From an uncultured Bacteroidales bacterium (lineage in GTDB: Bacteria > Bacteroidota > Bacteroidia > Bacteroidales > Muribaculaceae), in NCBI GenBank assembly GCA_946412245.1, contig CAMKGM010000001.1:33217-97216 (forward strand): a stretch of DNA of 64,000 nt. Direction: 5' to 3'. The position numbers and the translations under genes were made by a program. Shown piece after piece: positions 45,579-54,872 of the stretch. The first letter of the stretch is position 1, and the number at the start of each line of letters is the position of its first letter. Under the pieces are notes generated by a model. That model did not search any database. It saw only the letters and a list, made by a program, of their open reading frames with translations, and had not been told where the DNA came from.

Positions 45579-48500
45579 ATGTATACCTTATTAAAAAAAC
45601 TTATAATCGCAATTTGCATTATGGCTATTTTCCCTTTGAATCTTAGGGCTGGCGACAACGAGCCCGACTTCGACTACCCAAAAACGGTTGCCGAAAATGC
45701 CTCAAAAGACCTCAAAGCCGCCCTCAAAACCAACGACGGACAAAAGGCCATCGATGCTATCATCCGCTACTCCATCGCTCAAGGGCTCGTCTCCGACGAA
45801 AACATGCCCGACATCATCAAGAACATTGAGAATGTTATCAACAAGGAGAAACGACCTGAGTTCAAATCGCTTCTCTACTACTTCGAGGCGCTCGCTTTCA
45901 AGTCCTACAGCGAGAACTTCAATGTTTATGATCGTGACAATGCCGACGACGAGACGCCTGCCAACGACTACTCGGAGTGGGACAAGGACCAATTCGACGC
46001 CAAGGTCGATGAACTCATCACTCTCGCACTTGCCGATGCGCAAGCTCTCAAACAGGTGCCCATCACTAGCCTCAACAAGATCATCTCTTGCGACAAGATG
46101 GGAGCCACCTATGTGCCCACCCTATTTGATTTCCTATCCATGAAATGCCGACGGCTGACTGAAACCCCTGCTTTGAGAAAAAGCATCAGCAACAACTGGA
46201 TCGAGGCCGAAAAGGACAATGTTCCGGCCTACCTCTTCGCCCTCACGACCTGCGACTTATATTCTAATATAAAAGAACTTTACGAGAAATTCAAGGATAA
46301 TGAGCATAGCGGACTCATTCTCGAGGATGCCAATTACCATAGCGATTATGCGATGCTCAAGGACTACATTAGGCGATTCCCCAACTCCTTCTATGCTCCC
46401 GAAATCCGCAACAATATCAACCGCATCGAAAAGAAGCGTGTCGACATCAATTACATTGAGCATGCACATTCTACTAATCCCATCACCGTCCAGGCCCATG
46501 TAGATAATGTCAACACCTACAAGATGAACCTCTATCGCGTGCCTGACAAAATCCTCAACGACAAAAAACGCACATACAATATCGAGACATCAAATCTCGA
46601 GCTTTGTCAATCCGTCACGGTAAATAAAAACGATGTCATTCCCTTCAACCGAACCGACACCGTCACATTCAATCCGCAGAGGTATGGCATCTATGTTGTT
46701 TTGCCACAGTTCGAATCGTCAGATGGCGAGAAGATCATGAACAAGAGCTTCGACATGAGCAGCACTGTTGCAGTCCACGACCTCACCATGTTCACGGTCC
46801 AGAAAGACAAGCAATGTGCCGTGTTTGTGGTCGACAGCAAGACGGGCCAGCCTGTTGAGGGCGCTACTGTGAGATATGATGTCTATGAAGACAAGACCAA
46901 CAAAGAGGGTTGTTTCATCCTACCCGAGAAAATAAGCAGTTGCGAAATCAAGGTCAAGAAGGGTGGCGACATCTATGGTCCTGCCATGAACTATTATCGC
47001 TCAGATTTCAGACAATCCAAAGGATTAGCTCTCAAATCGTTCACCGACCTGAACATCTATCGTCCGGGCGAAACCGTGAAGTTCTCAGCCATCCTATACC
47101 GCACGAGTTCCGAAGTCGAGCAGCACAAAGTGGTTCCCGATGCCCCCATTCGGGTCACCTTCTTTGATGCCAACGAAGACGCACTAGATACACTCAATCT
47201 GGTCACCGACCAATTTGGACGCATCGAGGGCGAGTTCAAGATTCCCACTGGCCGGCTCAACGGAGAGTTTTACATCAAGTTTTATCATAAGTCCTATGGT
47301 AACTTCCACAACCACTATGTGAATGTGAGCGAGTACAAGACCCCTACCTTCGACATCACTTTCGACAACGAACGATATGTCTTCACCGCCGACCAACCCG
47401 TCGTCATCTCCGGCAAAGCACTCACCTATTCGGGCATGCCGGTGGCCAATGCCGAGGTCAGACTCACACTCGACAAGGACTCTTGGGACTGGTGTTGGTG
47501 GCGCAAACATGCTAAGTCCAACGAGCACATTGCCGACACCCTAGTGGTTACAAATAACAAAGGCGAATTCTCTTTCACCTTTGACAACAACCTCTTTGAA
47601 GAAAAGAAGGACCGTTATTGCCACAACATCTACAGCGTTAATGCCATCTGCACCAACTCCACCGGTGAGTCGCAGGAAAACAGCACCTCGTTCATCATAG
47701 GCGGTAACCGCGACATTGAGTTCACGCAACACGACTTTGACTTCATCAACACCGAGCCGCTCAAACTGCCGCTCATCCTCAACACCACCGATGAAAACGA
47801 GAAATCGGCCGTCTGCATCTACCAGGTGACCCCTGTCGACGATGAGCAGAACATTCTCAAGACAGGCTCGCTCAGCACCGACAATCCCGTCATCGACCTC
47901 ACCAGTCTGCCCTCGGGCACCTACAAGGTGGGCGTACGACTCGCCGAGGAGAAGAGCACATACTTCACCAAGACGAAAGTCACTCTCTACAAACCCACCG
48001 ACAAGCAAGCGCCCATCGATGACTGCCCCATATGGATTCCAACCACAGGCCGAAAGGTAGACGCCAAGAATGTGGCACACATCACCATTGGCACAAGTGC
48101 TCCCGTTTCACACATCTATTATGTGGTCTCGTCGCGCAACAAGGTCAGAAGCGATGGTTGGATTACCTATAAACCTGGCATCCACGACTTCCAGATTCAG
48201 ATTCCCAACGAACCCGAGGAATACATCACAGTCGAGTTCTTCAATGTCTACAAGGGCGAGAGCTACAACAAGACGGTGAGAATGATTTCAGAGGCCAACA
48301 AGGAGCAACTCAAGGTGAAAGTCGTCTCATTCCGCGACAAGCTTGTGCCGGGCACTCATGAGAAGTGGACCTTCCAGCTCGTCGACAAGAAAGGCAATCC
48401 GCGCAACGGCGCCATGATTTTCGAGATGTTCGACAAGGCGCTCAACACACTCAGCGACAACACCTGGAGTTTCTACCCCAGCCTGCGCAGCATCACCTCC

Positions 48501-51092
48501 TACGACCTCACATTCAACGGCCTCAAGGGCTACAATTACATCTACACCAACTGGTCAAAGAAAGATGAGCGTACTGGTGACTTTGAACTGCCCGAACTCA
48601 ACACCTACGACATGGACATCTTCTCCTTCAATAATGGCATTGTGGCACTGGGCGCAGCCGCTGGCGGCAGAGTTTTAATGAAGACCGCCTCGGCTCGCAT
48701 GTTAGAAGACAACTATGCCGCAGCACCTATGGACGAAATGGCTGAAGACAATACTGCTCTCGGAGTATTGGAAAATGGCATGGCAAGCGCCGATGAGGAG
48801 GAGGCCAAAGAAGTGAATCAGAGAAACCTCGACAAGGTGCAGATGCGCGAAAACGATGTCAAGACGGCCCTGTGGATGCCCAGTCTCGTCACCGACGCCA
48901 AGGGCAATGTTTCCGTCGAGTTCGAGGCACCCAACTTCAACACAACCTGGCTGGTACAGGCCGTGGCCTACTCCGCCGATCTCTATGCCGACAAACTCAG
49001 CCTCGAGATGCTCACCCAGAAACCGCTCATGGTCAAGGCAAGTCTGCCGCGATTCCTGCGTCAGGGCGACAAGGCCACCCTCGCCGCTCAGGTACAGAAT
49101 GCTACCGACAAGGAGACCAAGTGCGATGCCGTCATCGAACTCTTCGACCCGCGCACTGGCGATGTGATTGCCTCGCGCAACTTCAACGAAACGCTGCAAC
49201 CCATGGGCACCAACCCCGTCACCATCGACTGGACCGTGCCACAGGATATGCCTTTCGTCGGATTCCGCATCAAAGCTGCCAACGATGTGTTTGGCGATGG
49301 CGAGCAAGTCATGCTCCCCGTACTCGAGTCCATCTCTCCCGTGATCGAGACTAAGCCATTCTTCATCAATCCTGGCGACCCGACCTTCAACTTCAAGATG
49401 CCGGTATTCCCCGAGGACGCACGCGTCACTCTTGAGTATTGCGACAACCCCGTGTGGTATTGTGTCACAGCACTGCCCACCATCTTCAACAACAACTATG
49501 GCATCTCAACCTCGCTGGCACACAGTCTATATGCCATTACGCTGGCCCAGGGCGTAGCCAAGTCGCAACCACAAATCAAGGAGGCCATCACCTACTGGAA
49601 ACAGCATAACAGTGACTCTACCCTCGTATCAATGCTCGCCAAGAACAGCGACCTCAAGATTGGCACACTGCTCGCCTCGCCCTGGCTCAAGGAAGCTGAC
49701 CGACAGACCCTGCGCATGTCGAAGCTCGACGAACTCTTCGACGAGGTGAAGATGAAAGCCGAGCACGACCGCATCGTCGAGTCGCTCCGCGACCTTCAGA
49801 TGCCCGACGGTGGTTGGACATGGTATCGCTACCCGCAGTGCAAATCATCGCTCTGGGCTACCGAGACCATCCTCGAAATCATCGGCGAACTCAACCACTT
49901 GGGTTACCTCACCGACGATGACGCCATCAACGACATGGTGAAACGTGCTATGGTGTACTATGACAAAGAGTATATCGAAATCCTCAAGGATCGCCAAAAG
50001 TACGCCAAGAACGACTACACCGGATTCTCTAGCTACGTCTATGTACGTACGTTCTTCAAAAATTTCCCGCTGAACAAAGACAATGCCGACCTCATGAAGA
50101 AGGCTCTCAAGGCTATGAAGAAAGAATGGAAGGGACTATCACTGGGGCAGAAAGCATTCTTCGCCATGGCCCTCAACCGCAACAATGATCAGAAGACGGC
50201 CAAGGACATCATGGAATCAATCCGCCAGTTCTCCATCGTCAAACCCGAATTGGGCATGTACTGGGATAACCTGCAGAATGGTGGCTGGTACTTCAATGAC
50301 AAAGTTGCAGTCACTTCCACCATCATCCAAGCCTTCAACGAGATTGACCCGCGCCAGGATGAAATCGACCTTATCCGCAAGTGGATCCTGCTCATGAAGC
50401 AATCGAACGACTGGGGCAGCTCAAGTCTTGCCGCCGATGCCGTCTACTCGCTGCTCGCCACAGGCTCACAGTGGCTCTCGCGCAACGAGATGCCCGCCAT
50501 CACACTCAACGGCCAGCAGCTTGAGTTCGACAAGGTGGCTCAATACCTGGGCTACTGCCGCACACAGATTCCAGCCATCAGCAATGCTGAGCTCAACATC
50601 GATCGCAACGGCAACAATCCCGCTTGGGGTGCAGTCTACTGCCAATACAAGGCTCCCATGGACCAGGTCAAGGAATACAGCATCACCGAACTTTCCATCA
50701 CCAAGGAGTTCTATGTCTACGCGCAGGATGGTACACTGCACACAGCCAACGAACTTAAGGTGGGTGACAAAGTGCAGGTGCGAACCGTCATCAAGAACAA
50801 CAAGGACCTCGACTATGTGACCGTGACCGACGAACGCGGCGCTTGCTTCGAACCCGTCGACCAGAAATCGGGCTATCGCTATCAAGACAGGTCGTACCTC
50901 TATCTTGAAACCAAGGATGCCTCTACCAACATCTTCTTCGACGACCTGCGCAAGGGCACACATGTCATCACCTACGATGTGTTTGTGACAGCTCCCGGAC
51001 AATACAATGTGGGTATAGCTACGGCTCAATGCCAATACGCACCTCAAATCTCAGCCCACTCGGCCGGCCGTGTCATCACCATCAAGCCCTAA
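45579..51092 (+). CDS. Alpha-2-macroglobulin family protein without thioester motif
   Basis: 1837 aa with a signal peptide (ending NLRAGDNEP). An N-terminal helical region (to about 300) precedes a series of macroglobulin (MG) beta domains (IYRPGETVKFSAILYRTSS near 492, VNVSEYKTPTFDITF near 586). A flexible Asp/Glu/Met-rich bait-like segment lies near 1045-1090. The A2M domain (ALWMPSLVTDAKGNVSVEF near 1098) and an alpha-alpha toroid follow. Where thioester members have CxEQ, this protein reads DNPVWYCVTALPTIFN (about 1288), so it cannot form the covalent trap. It may act as a non-covalent protease trap or envelope scaffold. A monocistronic unit with its own promoter and terminator is likely. 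Confidence 0.9.
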   Translation: MYTLLKKLIIAICIMAIFPLNLRAGDNEPDFDYPKTVAENASKDLKAALKTNDGQKAIDAIIRYSIAQGLVSDENMPDIIKNIENVINKEKRPEFKSLLYYFEALAFKSYSENFNVYDRDNADDETPANDYSEWDKDQFDAKVDELITLALADAQALKQVPITSLNKIISCDKMGATYVPTLFDFLSMKCRRLTETPALRKSISNNWIEAEKDNVPAYLFALTTCDLYSNIKELYEKFKDNEHSGLILEDANYHSDYAMLKDYIRRFPNSFYAPEIRNNINRIEKKRVDINYIEHAHSTNPITVQAHVDNVNTYKMNLYRVPDKILNDKKRTYNIETSNLELCQSVTVNKNDVIPFNRTDTVTFNPQRYGIYVVLPQFESSDGEKIMNKSFDMSSTVAVHDLTMFTVQKDKQCAVFVVDSKTGQPVEGATVRYDVYEDKTNKEGCFILPEKISSCEIKVKKGGDIYGPAMNYYRSDFRQSKGLALKSFTDLNIYRPGETVKFSAILYRTSSEVEQHKVVPDAPIRVTFFDANEDALDTLNLVTDQFGRIEGEFKIPTGRLNGEFYIKFYHKSYGNFHNHYVNVSEYKTPTFDITFDNERYVFTADQPVVISGKALTYSGMPVANAEVRLTLDKDSWDWCWWRKHAKSNEHIADTLVVTNNKGEFSFTFDNNLFEEKKDRYCHNIYSVNAICTNSTGESQENSTSFIIGGNRDIEFTQHDFDFINTEPLKLPLILNTTDENEKSAVCIYQVTPVDDEQNILKTGSLSTDNPVIDLTSLPSGTYKVGVRLAEEKSTYFTKTKVTLYKPTDKQAPIDDCPIWIPTTGRKVDAKNVAHITIGTSAPVSHIYYVVSSRNKVRSDGWITYKPGIHDFQIQIPNEPEEYITVEFFNVYKGESYNKTVRMISEANKEQLKVKVVSFRDKLVPGTHEKWTFQLVDKKGNPRNGAMIFEMFDKALNTLSDNTWSFYPSLRSITSYDLTFNGLKGYNYIYTNWSKKDERTGDFELPELNTYDMDIFSFNNGIVALGAAAGGRVLMKTASARMLEDNYAAAPMDEMAEDNTALGVLENGMASADEEEAKEVNQRNLDKVQMRENDVKTALWMPSLVTDAKGNVSVEFEAPNFNTTWLVQAVAYSADLYADKLSLEMLTQKPLMVKASLPRFLRQGDKATLAAQVQNATDKETKCDAVIELFDPRTGDVIASRNFNETLQPMGTNPVTIDWTVPQDMPFVGFRIKAANDVFGDGEQVMLPVLESISPVIETKPFFINPGDPTFNFKMPVFPEDARVTLEYCDNPVWYCVTALPTIFNNNYGISTSLAHSLYAITLAQGVAKSQPQIKEAITYWKQHNSDSTLVSMLAKNSDLKIGTLLASPWLKEADRQTLRMSKLDELFDEVKMKAEHDRIVESLRDLQMPDGGWTWYRYPQCKSSLWATETILEIIGELNHLGYLTDDDAINDMVKRAMVYYDKEYIEILKDRQKYAKNDYTGFSSYVYVRTFFKNFPLNKDNADLMKKALKAMKKEWKGLSLGQKAFFAMALNRNNDQKTAKDIMESIRQFSIVKPELGMYWDNLQNGGWYFNDKVAVTSTIIQAFNEIDPRQDEIDLIRKWILLMKQSNDWGSSSLAADAVYSLLATGSQWLSRNEMPAITLNGQQLEFDKVAQYLGYCRTQIPAISNAELNIDRNGNNPAWGAVYCQYKAPMDQVKEYSITELSITKEFYVYAQDGTLHTANELKVGDKVQVRTVIKNNKDLDYVTVTDERGACFEPVDQKSGYRYQDRSYLYLETKDASTNIFFDDLRKGTHVITYDVFVTAPGQYNVGIATAQCQYAPQISAHSAGRVITIKP

Positions 51093-51093
51093 A

Positions 51094-51156
51094 ATCCAGA
51101 ATCTCTAGAACCTCTAGATAAACTAGAAAATCTAGATGGGCTAGTTAGGCTAGAAA
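51094..51156. repeat. Seven-unit 9-bp array centred on CTAG
   Basis: CCAG at 51096 and then CTAG at 51105, 51114, 51123, 51132, 51141 and 51150: every unit exactly 9 bp apart. The consensus is roughly NNCTAGANN, with the other positions variable. It begins 2 bp after the alpha-2-macroglobulin stop codon. CTAG is normally a rare tetramer in bacterial DNA. Confidence 0.85.
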
Positions 51157-51164
51157 CAACACAA

Positions 51165-51200
51165 GAGGGAGCCGCTTCACCGCAGCTCCCTCGTTTATTT
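51165..51200 (+). terminator. Terminator of the alpha-2-macroglobulin gene
   Basis: GAGGGAGC (51165-51172) pairs with GCTCCCTC (51185-51192), 12-nt loop, followed by GTTTATTT. Confidence 0.75.
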
Positions 51201-51307
51201 ACCATTCCATCATTTCCTATCCACTACTCTACTATTTCCTACGCTACCAATCAACTATTAAAAACACCTAAATCCTTCACAATTCACTATTTTCACTAAA
51301 AAAAACT

Positions 51308-51337
51308 TTGATTTTACACTAGTTTTCTGTAAATTTG
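51308..51337 (+). promoter_or_regulatory. Promoter of the T9SS-tailed secreted protein
   Basis: TTG (51308-51310), 19 bp, TAAATTTG (51330-51337): full match to the Bacteroidetes pattern, about 60 nt upstream of the ATG. Confidence 0.7.
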
Positions 51338-51399
51338 CACATATTTTTAAATTAAAATCTATATTTATTCATTTTTTACTAACATTTAAATTTTCTCTT

Positions 51400-52176
51400 A
51401 TGAAAAAAATTTTTACTCTTTTTGCTGTAGCAGCTATGACACTCGGTGCTGCTGCTAACGAACTTACAGTTGGTAATGGTTTATCTTATACTAATCACAT
51501 TCCCATATGTGGACTGTATGCCGATACCGAAGGTACCATGGCACAGACCATCTATCCTGCCAGCATGCTTGCTGACATGAACGGCAAGAAAATCACCGGA
51601 ATCTCTTTCTACACTGTGAACCAGTATTATGCTTCACAAGGACAAGGCAACAGCTCCGATGAATCCGACTTCATCAACTTTAGTGGTTCTACCTACCAGA
51701 TCTCATTGCTCGAAGTTTCTCAGAATGGTTATGATGTCGATGATCCTGCACCTGTGACTGATGCAACTCCCATTGCCACAGTTACTCCCATCCAGGGCGA
51801 CTATATTGTAAATATCGTCTTCGACCAGCCCTATGAATACAATGGCGGCAACTTGCTCGTCGAGACTACTTTGATTGCAACAGAAGGCAATTGGGGTCAA
51901 ACCTATTTTTTGGGTGAAGACTACGACCTTGGAGAGAATGTCAGTTATTCTTTCGTCGATGGTAATCAGAATGCTTTGAATTTTATTCCTATGACTACAT
52001 TCACCTACGAAGATGTGGTTACTGCCGTCAACGACATTAACGAGGCCACTACCGTCAAGAGCGTGAAGTATGTCAACCTCAACGGCCAGACCAGCGACAA
52101 GCCTTTCAATGGCATGAACATCAAGGTTTCGACCCTTAGCGATGGCACTACAACTACTTCAAAGGTTGTGTTCTAA
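51400..52176 (+). CDS. Secreted protein with degenerate T9SS C-terminal sorting domain
   Basis: 258 aa with a signal peptide (MKKIFTLFAVAAMTLGAAA). The central part is beta-rich and acidic (MLADMNGKKITGISFYTVNQ; DYIVNIVFDQPYEYNGGNLL), like jelly-roll adhesive modules often seen in Bacteroidetes surface proteins. The last 45 residues (VKSVKYVNLNGQTSDKPFNG, ending TSKVVF) fit a T9SS type A tail. Function unknown. It has its own promoter and terminator. Confidence 0.78.
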   Translation: MKKIFTLFAVAAMTLGAAANELTVGNGLSYTNHIPICGLYADTEGTMAQTIYPASMLADMNGKKITGISFYTVNQYYASQGQGNSSDESDFINFSGSTYQISLLEVSQNGYDVDDPAPVTDATPIATVTPIQGDYIVNIVFDQPYEYNGGNLLVETTLIATEGNWGQTYFLGEDYDLGENVSYSFVDGNQNALNFIPMTTFTYEDVVTAVNDINEATTVKSVKYVNLNGQTSDKPFNGMNIKVSTLSDGTTTTSKVVF

Positions 52177-52204
52177 TCGACTTATTATTGCTTCATTCAT
52201 AATC

Positions 52205-52240
52205 GACCGCCAGGTTCTCAACAAACCCGGCGGTCTTTTA
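52205..52240 (+). terminator. Terminator of the secreted-protein gene
   Basis: GACCGCC (52205-52211) pairs with GGCGGTC (52229-52235), followed by TTTTATATATA. It lies 28 bp after the stop codon. Confidence 0.75.
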
Positions 52241-52336
52241 TATATAACAACTTCATCCGAAAATAGTTTTTCTCTCCCACTCCACTACTCTACTAATCAC
52301 TTTTCCCTATTCTACTATTCCCTACTCCACTACTTC

Positions 52337-52888
52337 CTATTTCCCAATTTTAGCAAAATACCGCCACAGCGGAGCCGCCATCAGCGCCTGCTTCATCTCG
52401 TCACGCTCCAGCATTGCAAGCACCTCATCGGCACTCATCAGCACCACCTCAATATCTTCACTGGCATCAAGTTGCTGGTCTCCGAGCCGCTCCACACCCT
52501 CAGCAAGGAAGCAATAGGTAAGGTTATCACAGGTACTCGGGTTCTGCCCTACCGTCATCACCAGGCTCCACTTGCCGCCACCATAACCAGTCTCTTCAAG
52601 CAGTTCGCGCTTGGCGGCATCATGGGGTTCCTCTCCTGGCTCGCTCACGCCGGCACACAGTTCGGTGAGCACCTCGTCGAAGGCATGACGGTACTGCCTG
52701 ATCATCACAAACTTCCCATCCTTAGTGATAGCAGTCACATTCACCCAGTCGGGATACTCCAGCACATAGTGTTCGGGGTTGATGCGTCCGTCGGGCAACT
52801 GCACCTTGTCAACACGCGCCGTGAGCCACGGCCGCCGTATCAAGTACTTCGTCTCAAGGGTTTTCCATTTCTTGATTTCCTTTGCCAT
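52337..52888 (-). CDS. Nudix hydrolase, ADP-ribose pyrophosphatase type
   Basis: 183 aa. The Nudix box is intact: GEEPHDAAKRELLEETGYGG near 85-104 with the REXXEEXG core. The N-terminal RPWLTARVDKVQLPDG and EYPDWVNVTAITKDGKFVMI fit NUDT5/ADP-sugar pyrophosphatases. It probably hydrolyses ADP-ribose or another nucleoside diphosphate sugar in the cytosol. It lies 13 bp after the DUF3089 gene, likely one unit. Downstream, 52241-52336 is C/T-rich low-complexity DNA. Confidence 0.88.
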   Translation of the reverse strand: MAKEIKKWKTLETKYLIRRPWLTARVDKVQLPDGRINPEHYVLEYPDWVNVTAITKDGKFVMIRQYRHAFDEVLTELCAGVSEPGEEPHDAAKRELLEETGYGGGKWSLVMTVGQNPSTCDNLTYCFLAEGVERLGDQQLDASEDIEVVLMSADEVLAMLERDEMKQALMAAPLWRYFAKIGK

Positions 52889-52901
52889 ATCTGTTCTGCA
52901 T

Positions 52902-53912
52902 TTATTGTTTCACTTTATTTTTAAAATACGAGGCAGCACGCAAAGCCATATTCTCGCGCAGCGGCTCGCGGTAGAACCATAACTCACGAGTGTGATAATT
53001 GCCCTCCTTGCCAAAGAGTGGTAGCACATAGTTGGTGCCGGTAAAGCCATCCACCAGCAGCAGATGCGTAGCCGGATCAAGGCGCACCGTCAAGGTATCG
53101 GCTCGCTGCACGCCTTCTTGCTGACCAGGCGAGGGAACCGTCACCAGTGTGGCTGGCGTAGCGTCAGTGCGCCAGTTCACAGGATTAATGGCCACCGCAT
53201 TGTCATCGCCAAGCAAATGCAGCACGCAACCAGGGTCGCGCACCGAGTTGTAGCAAATGGTCACACCTGTGTCGTCGGCGCCCTGCGCAGGCACAATCCT
53301 GTCGCATGCATCAACCAGCCGTTGCGGCACATTGGCCCCTATCACATAGGCAGCTATCATGCGGTCGTAGGTGGCACTGTCCATTTCCTGCAACAAGTGC
53401 AGCACCAACATCGCCCCTTGGCTGAAACCGGCTAGAATGAATGGCCGGCCTCCGTTCATGTGCTTCAGGTAGTGGCGGAATGCTCTGCTCACATCTTCCT
53501 CGGCCAGTGGCAAACGCATCGACAGCACACTGTCGGTCATGAATGCCTGCATCGTGCACTGGCGGTAGTAAGGCGAATAATAGTTGAGATTGCCGCTATA
53601 CAGATAGTCTACACCAGCCATCTCGCCATAAAAAGCCTCTCGCACCTGGTCGTTGTAGGTATCAGCAAAGTGGAACACCGGGCTACCAGGCAACTGATAG
53701 TCGTCAGTCTCGGTCGATATCACATAGAAAATATCGGCTTCGGCATTACGGTCTTGCATATACCATTGCGTCATGTCGTTATAGTCGGGAGCTGCGGGCA
53801 GCGCGCCATCAATCACATGCCAAGACTGAGCATTTCGAGCGCACAACGGCATGGCCACACACACCATCATCAGTAGGCACAACAGCCTCTTTACTGCATC
53901 GTTTCGTTTCAT
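52902..53912 (-). CDS. Secreted DUF3089 alpha/beta-hydrolase
   Basis: 336 aa from the ATG at 53912, chosen because MKRNDAVKRLLCLLMMVCVA starts a signal peptide; the frame is open upstream but crosses the predicted promoter. DUF3089 features: ADIFYVISTETDDYQLPG, the nucleophile elbow GFSQGAML (Ser about 162), and a late Asp and His region (LLLVDGFTGTNY, GNYHTRELW). It is probably a periplasmic lipase- or esterase-like enzyme; the substrate is unknown. The next gene in the unit is the Nudix hydrolase. Confidence 0.83.
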   Translation of the reverse strand: MKRNDAVKRLLCLLMMVCVAMPLCARNAQSWHVIDGALPAAPDYNDMTQWYMQDRNAEADIFYVISTETDDYQLPGSPVFHFADTYNDQVREAFYGEMAGVDYLYSGNLNYYSPYYRQCTMQAFMTDSVLSMRLPLAEEDVSRAFRHYLKHMNGGRPFILAGFSQGAMLVLHLLQEMDSATYDRMIAAYVIGANVPQRLVDACDRIVPAQGADDTGVTICYNSVRDPGCVLHLLGDDNAVAINPVNWRTDATPATLVTVPSPGQQEGVQRADTLTVRLDPATHLLLVDGFTGTNYVLPLFGKEGNYHTRELWFYREPLRENMALRAASYFKNKVKQ

Positions 53913-53939
53913 CTTTTTGTCAATATTAGTTTTACATGA

Positions 53940-53947
53940 CAAACTTA
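53940..53947 (-). promoter_or_regulatory. -7 box of the DUF3089-Nudix unit
   Basis: On the minus strand TAAGTTTG matches TAnnTTTG. No TTG at the standard distance. The leader would be about 24 nt. Confidence 0.45.
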
Positions 53948-53990
53948 CCACTTTTTCCTGAAAGATGTGTCGTTTTACCTTGAAAAAAAA

Positions 53991-54004
53991 CTGCAAGGTT
54001 GCAG
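53991..54004. promoter_or_regulatory. Inverted repeat CTGCAA-GG-TTGCAG between divergent promoters
   Basis: A perfect 6-2-6 inverted repeat midway between the minus-strand box at 53940-53947 and the plus-strand box at 54032-54039. Its position, 28 bp upstream of the latter, fits an operator, but no regulator gene is adjacent. Confidence 0.4.
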
Positions 54005-54031
54005 AAAAATAATGTGCCTGTTTTTCCATTG

Positions 54032-54039
54032 TAAATTTG
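54032..54039 (+). promoter_or_regulatory. -7 box of the VWA gene
   Basis: TAAATTTG matches TAnnTTTG, about 43 nt upstream of the ATG at 54082. It excludes the in-frame ATG at 54037 as start. Confidence 0.55.
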
Positions 54040-54081
54040 CATCAAGAAACCAAATTATTCACTTTTAAAACAATTACAATA

Positions 54082-54759
54082 ATGGGAACTACAAACAAAA
54101 CCAAAATCTACAATGTGATTATCCTCGACAAGAGTGGCTCAATGTCTACCATTGCAAAGCAAGCCGTCGATGGTGTGAACGAAACTTTGGATGGCATCCG
54201 CTCTAGCCAATTAAAGGACCCCACACAAGACAACTACGTGACGCTCGTCGCCTTCTGCGGCTGTGAACTGCGCACCATCTACGACAACACACCCATTGCC
54301 GAGGTGAGCAACATAACTCCTAACGACTACCGTCCCTGCTGCTGCACACCACTCTTCGATGCCGTCGGCTCCACCATCACACGCCTCCACCCCATTGTGA
54401 CCGACAACAAGGGTGCGGCAGCAGTCACCATCATTACCGATGGCTATGAAAATGCATCACGCGAGTACAGTGGCAAGGCCATCAAGGACCTCATCGAGCG
54501 CTACAAGAACGAAGGCTGGATGTTTGCCTACATTGGTGCCGACCACGATGTGGAAGCCGTCGCAGCACAAATGTCTATCGACAACACACTGGTATTCGAC
54601 AAAACCGATGCCGGTACAAAAGAAATGTTCGCCAAGCACCGGCACTCGCGCTCACATTGGGCCACTTTGAGATCTAATCTCTCTAGACAGGTCATTGAAA
54701 GCGATGAAGATCGTCTGAAAGCCGAACAAGAAATCAACAAAGGATTCTTCGACCTTTAA
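54082..54759 (+). CDS. Cytosolic von Willebrand factor A-domain protein
   Basis: 225 aa. The whole protein is one VWA domain with a metal site: DKSGS at 16-20, a Thr in CCCTPLFDAVG near 94, and ITDGYENAS near 130. There is no signal peptide or membrane helix. A short basic C-terminal segment (HRHSRSHW) and an acidic end follow. Stand-alone VWA proteins of this type often act in protein complexes or phage/stress functions; no specific role can be given. A strong terminator separates it from the next gene. Confidence 0.85.
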   Translation: MGTTNKTKIYNVIILDKSGSMSTIAKQAVDGVNETLDGIRSSQLKDPTQDNYVTLVAFCGCELRTIYDNTPIAEVSNITPNDYRPCCCTPLFDAVGSTITRLHPIVTDNKGAAAVTIITDGYENASREYSGKAIKDLIERYKNEGWMFAYIGADHDVEAVAAQMSIDNTLVFDKTDAGTKEMFAKHRHSRSHWATLRSNLSRQVIESDEDRLKAEQEINKGFFDL

Positions 54760-54824
54760 TCGCGTCATCTCGACAAATAATTTGAATAACGTGAGGGTTT
54801 TGGCATAAAAATTGCTTTTCTTAT

Positions 54825-54853
54825 AGGGTGACACTTCGGTTTCACCCTTTTTT
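54825..54853 (+). terminator. UUCG-loop terminator after the VWA gene
   Basis: AGGGTGA(C)AC pairs with GT(T)TCACCCT around a CTTCGG loop, followed by six T residues. It ends 19 bp before the next ATG, inside what would be that gene's leader. Confidence 0.85.
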
Positions 54854-54872
54854 CATCTAAAACTATCTCATT

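Larger units (their letters stand above)
51093..51399. other. Intergenic region after the alpha-2-macroglobulin gene
   Basis: 307 bp holding the 9-bp CTAG array, a terminator (51165-51200), a C/T/A-rich low-complexity stretch (51201-51250) sharing CCACTACTCTACTA with 52282-52295, and the promoter at 51308-51337. No gene seen. Confidence 0.7.
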
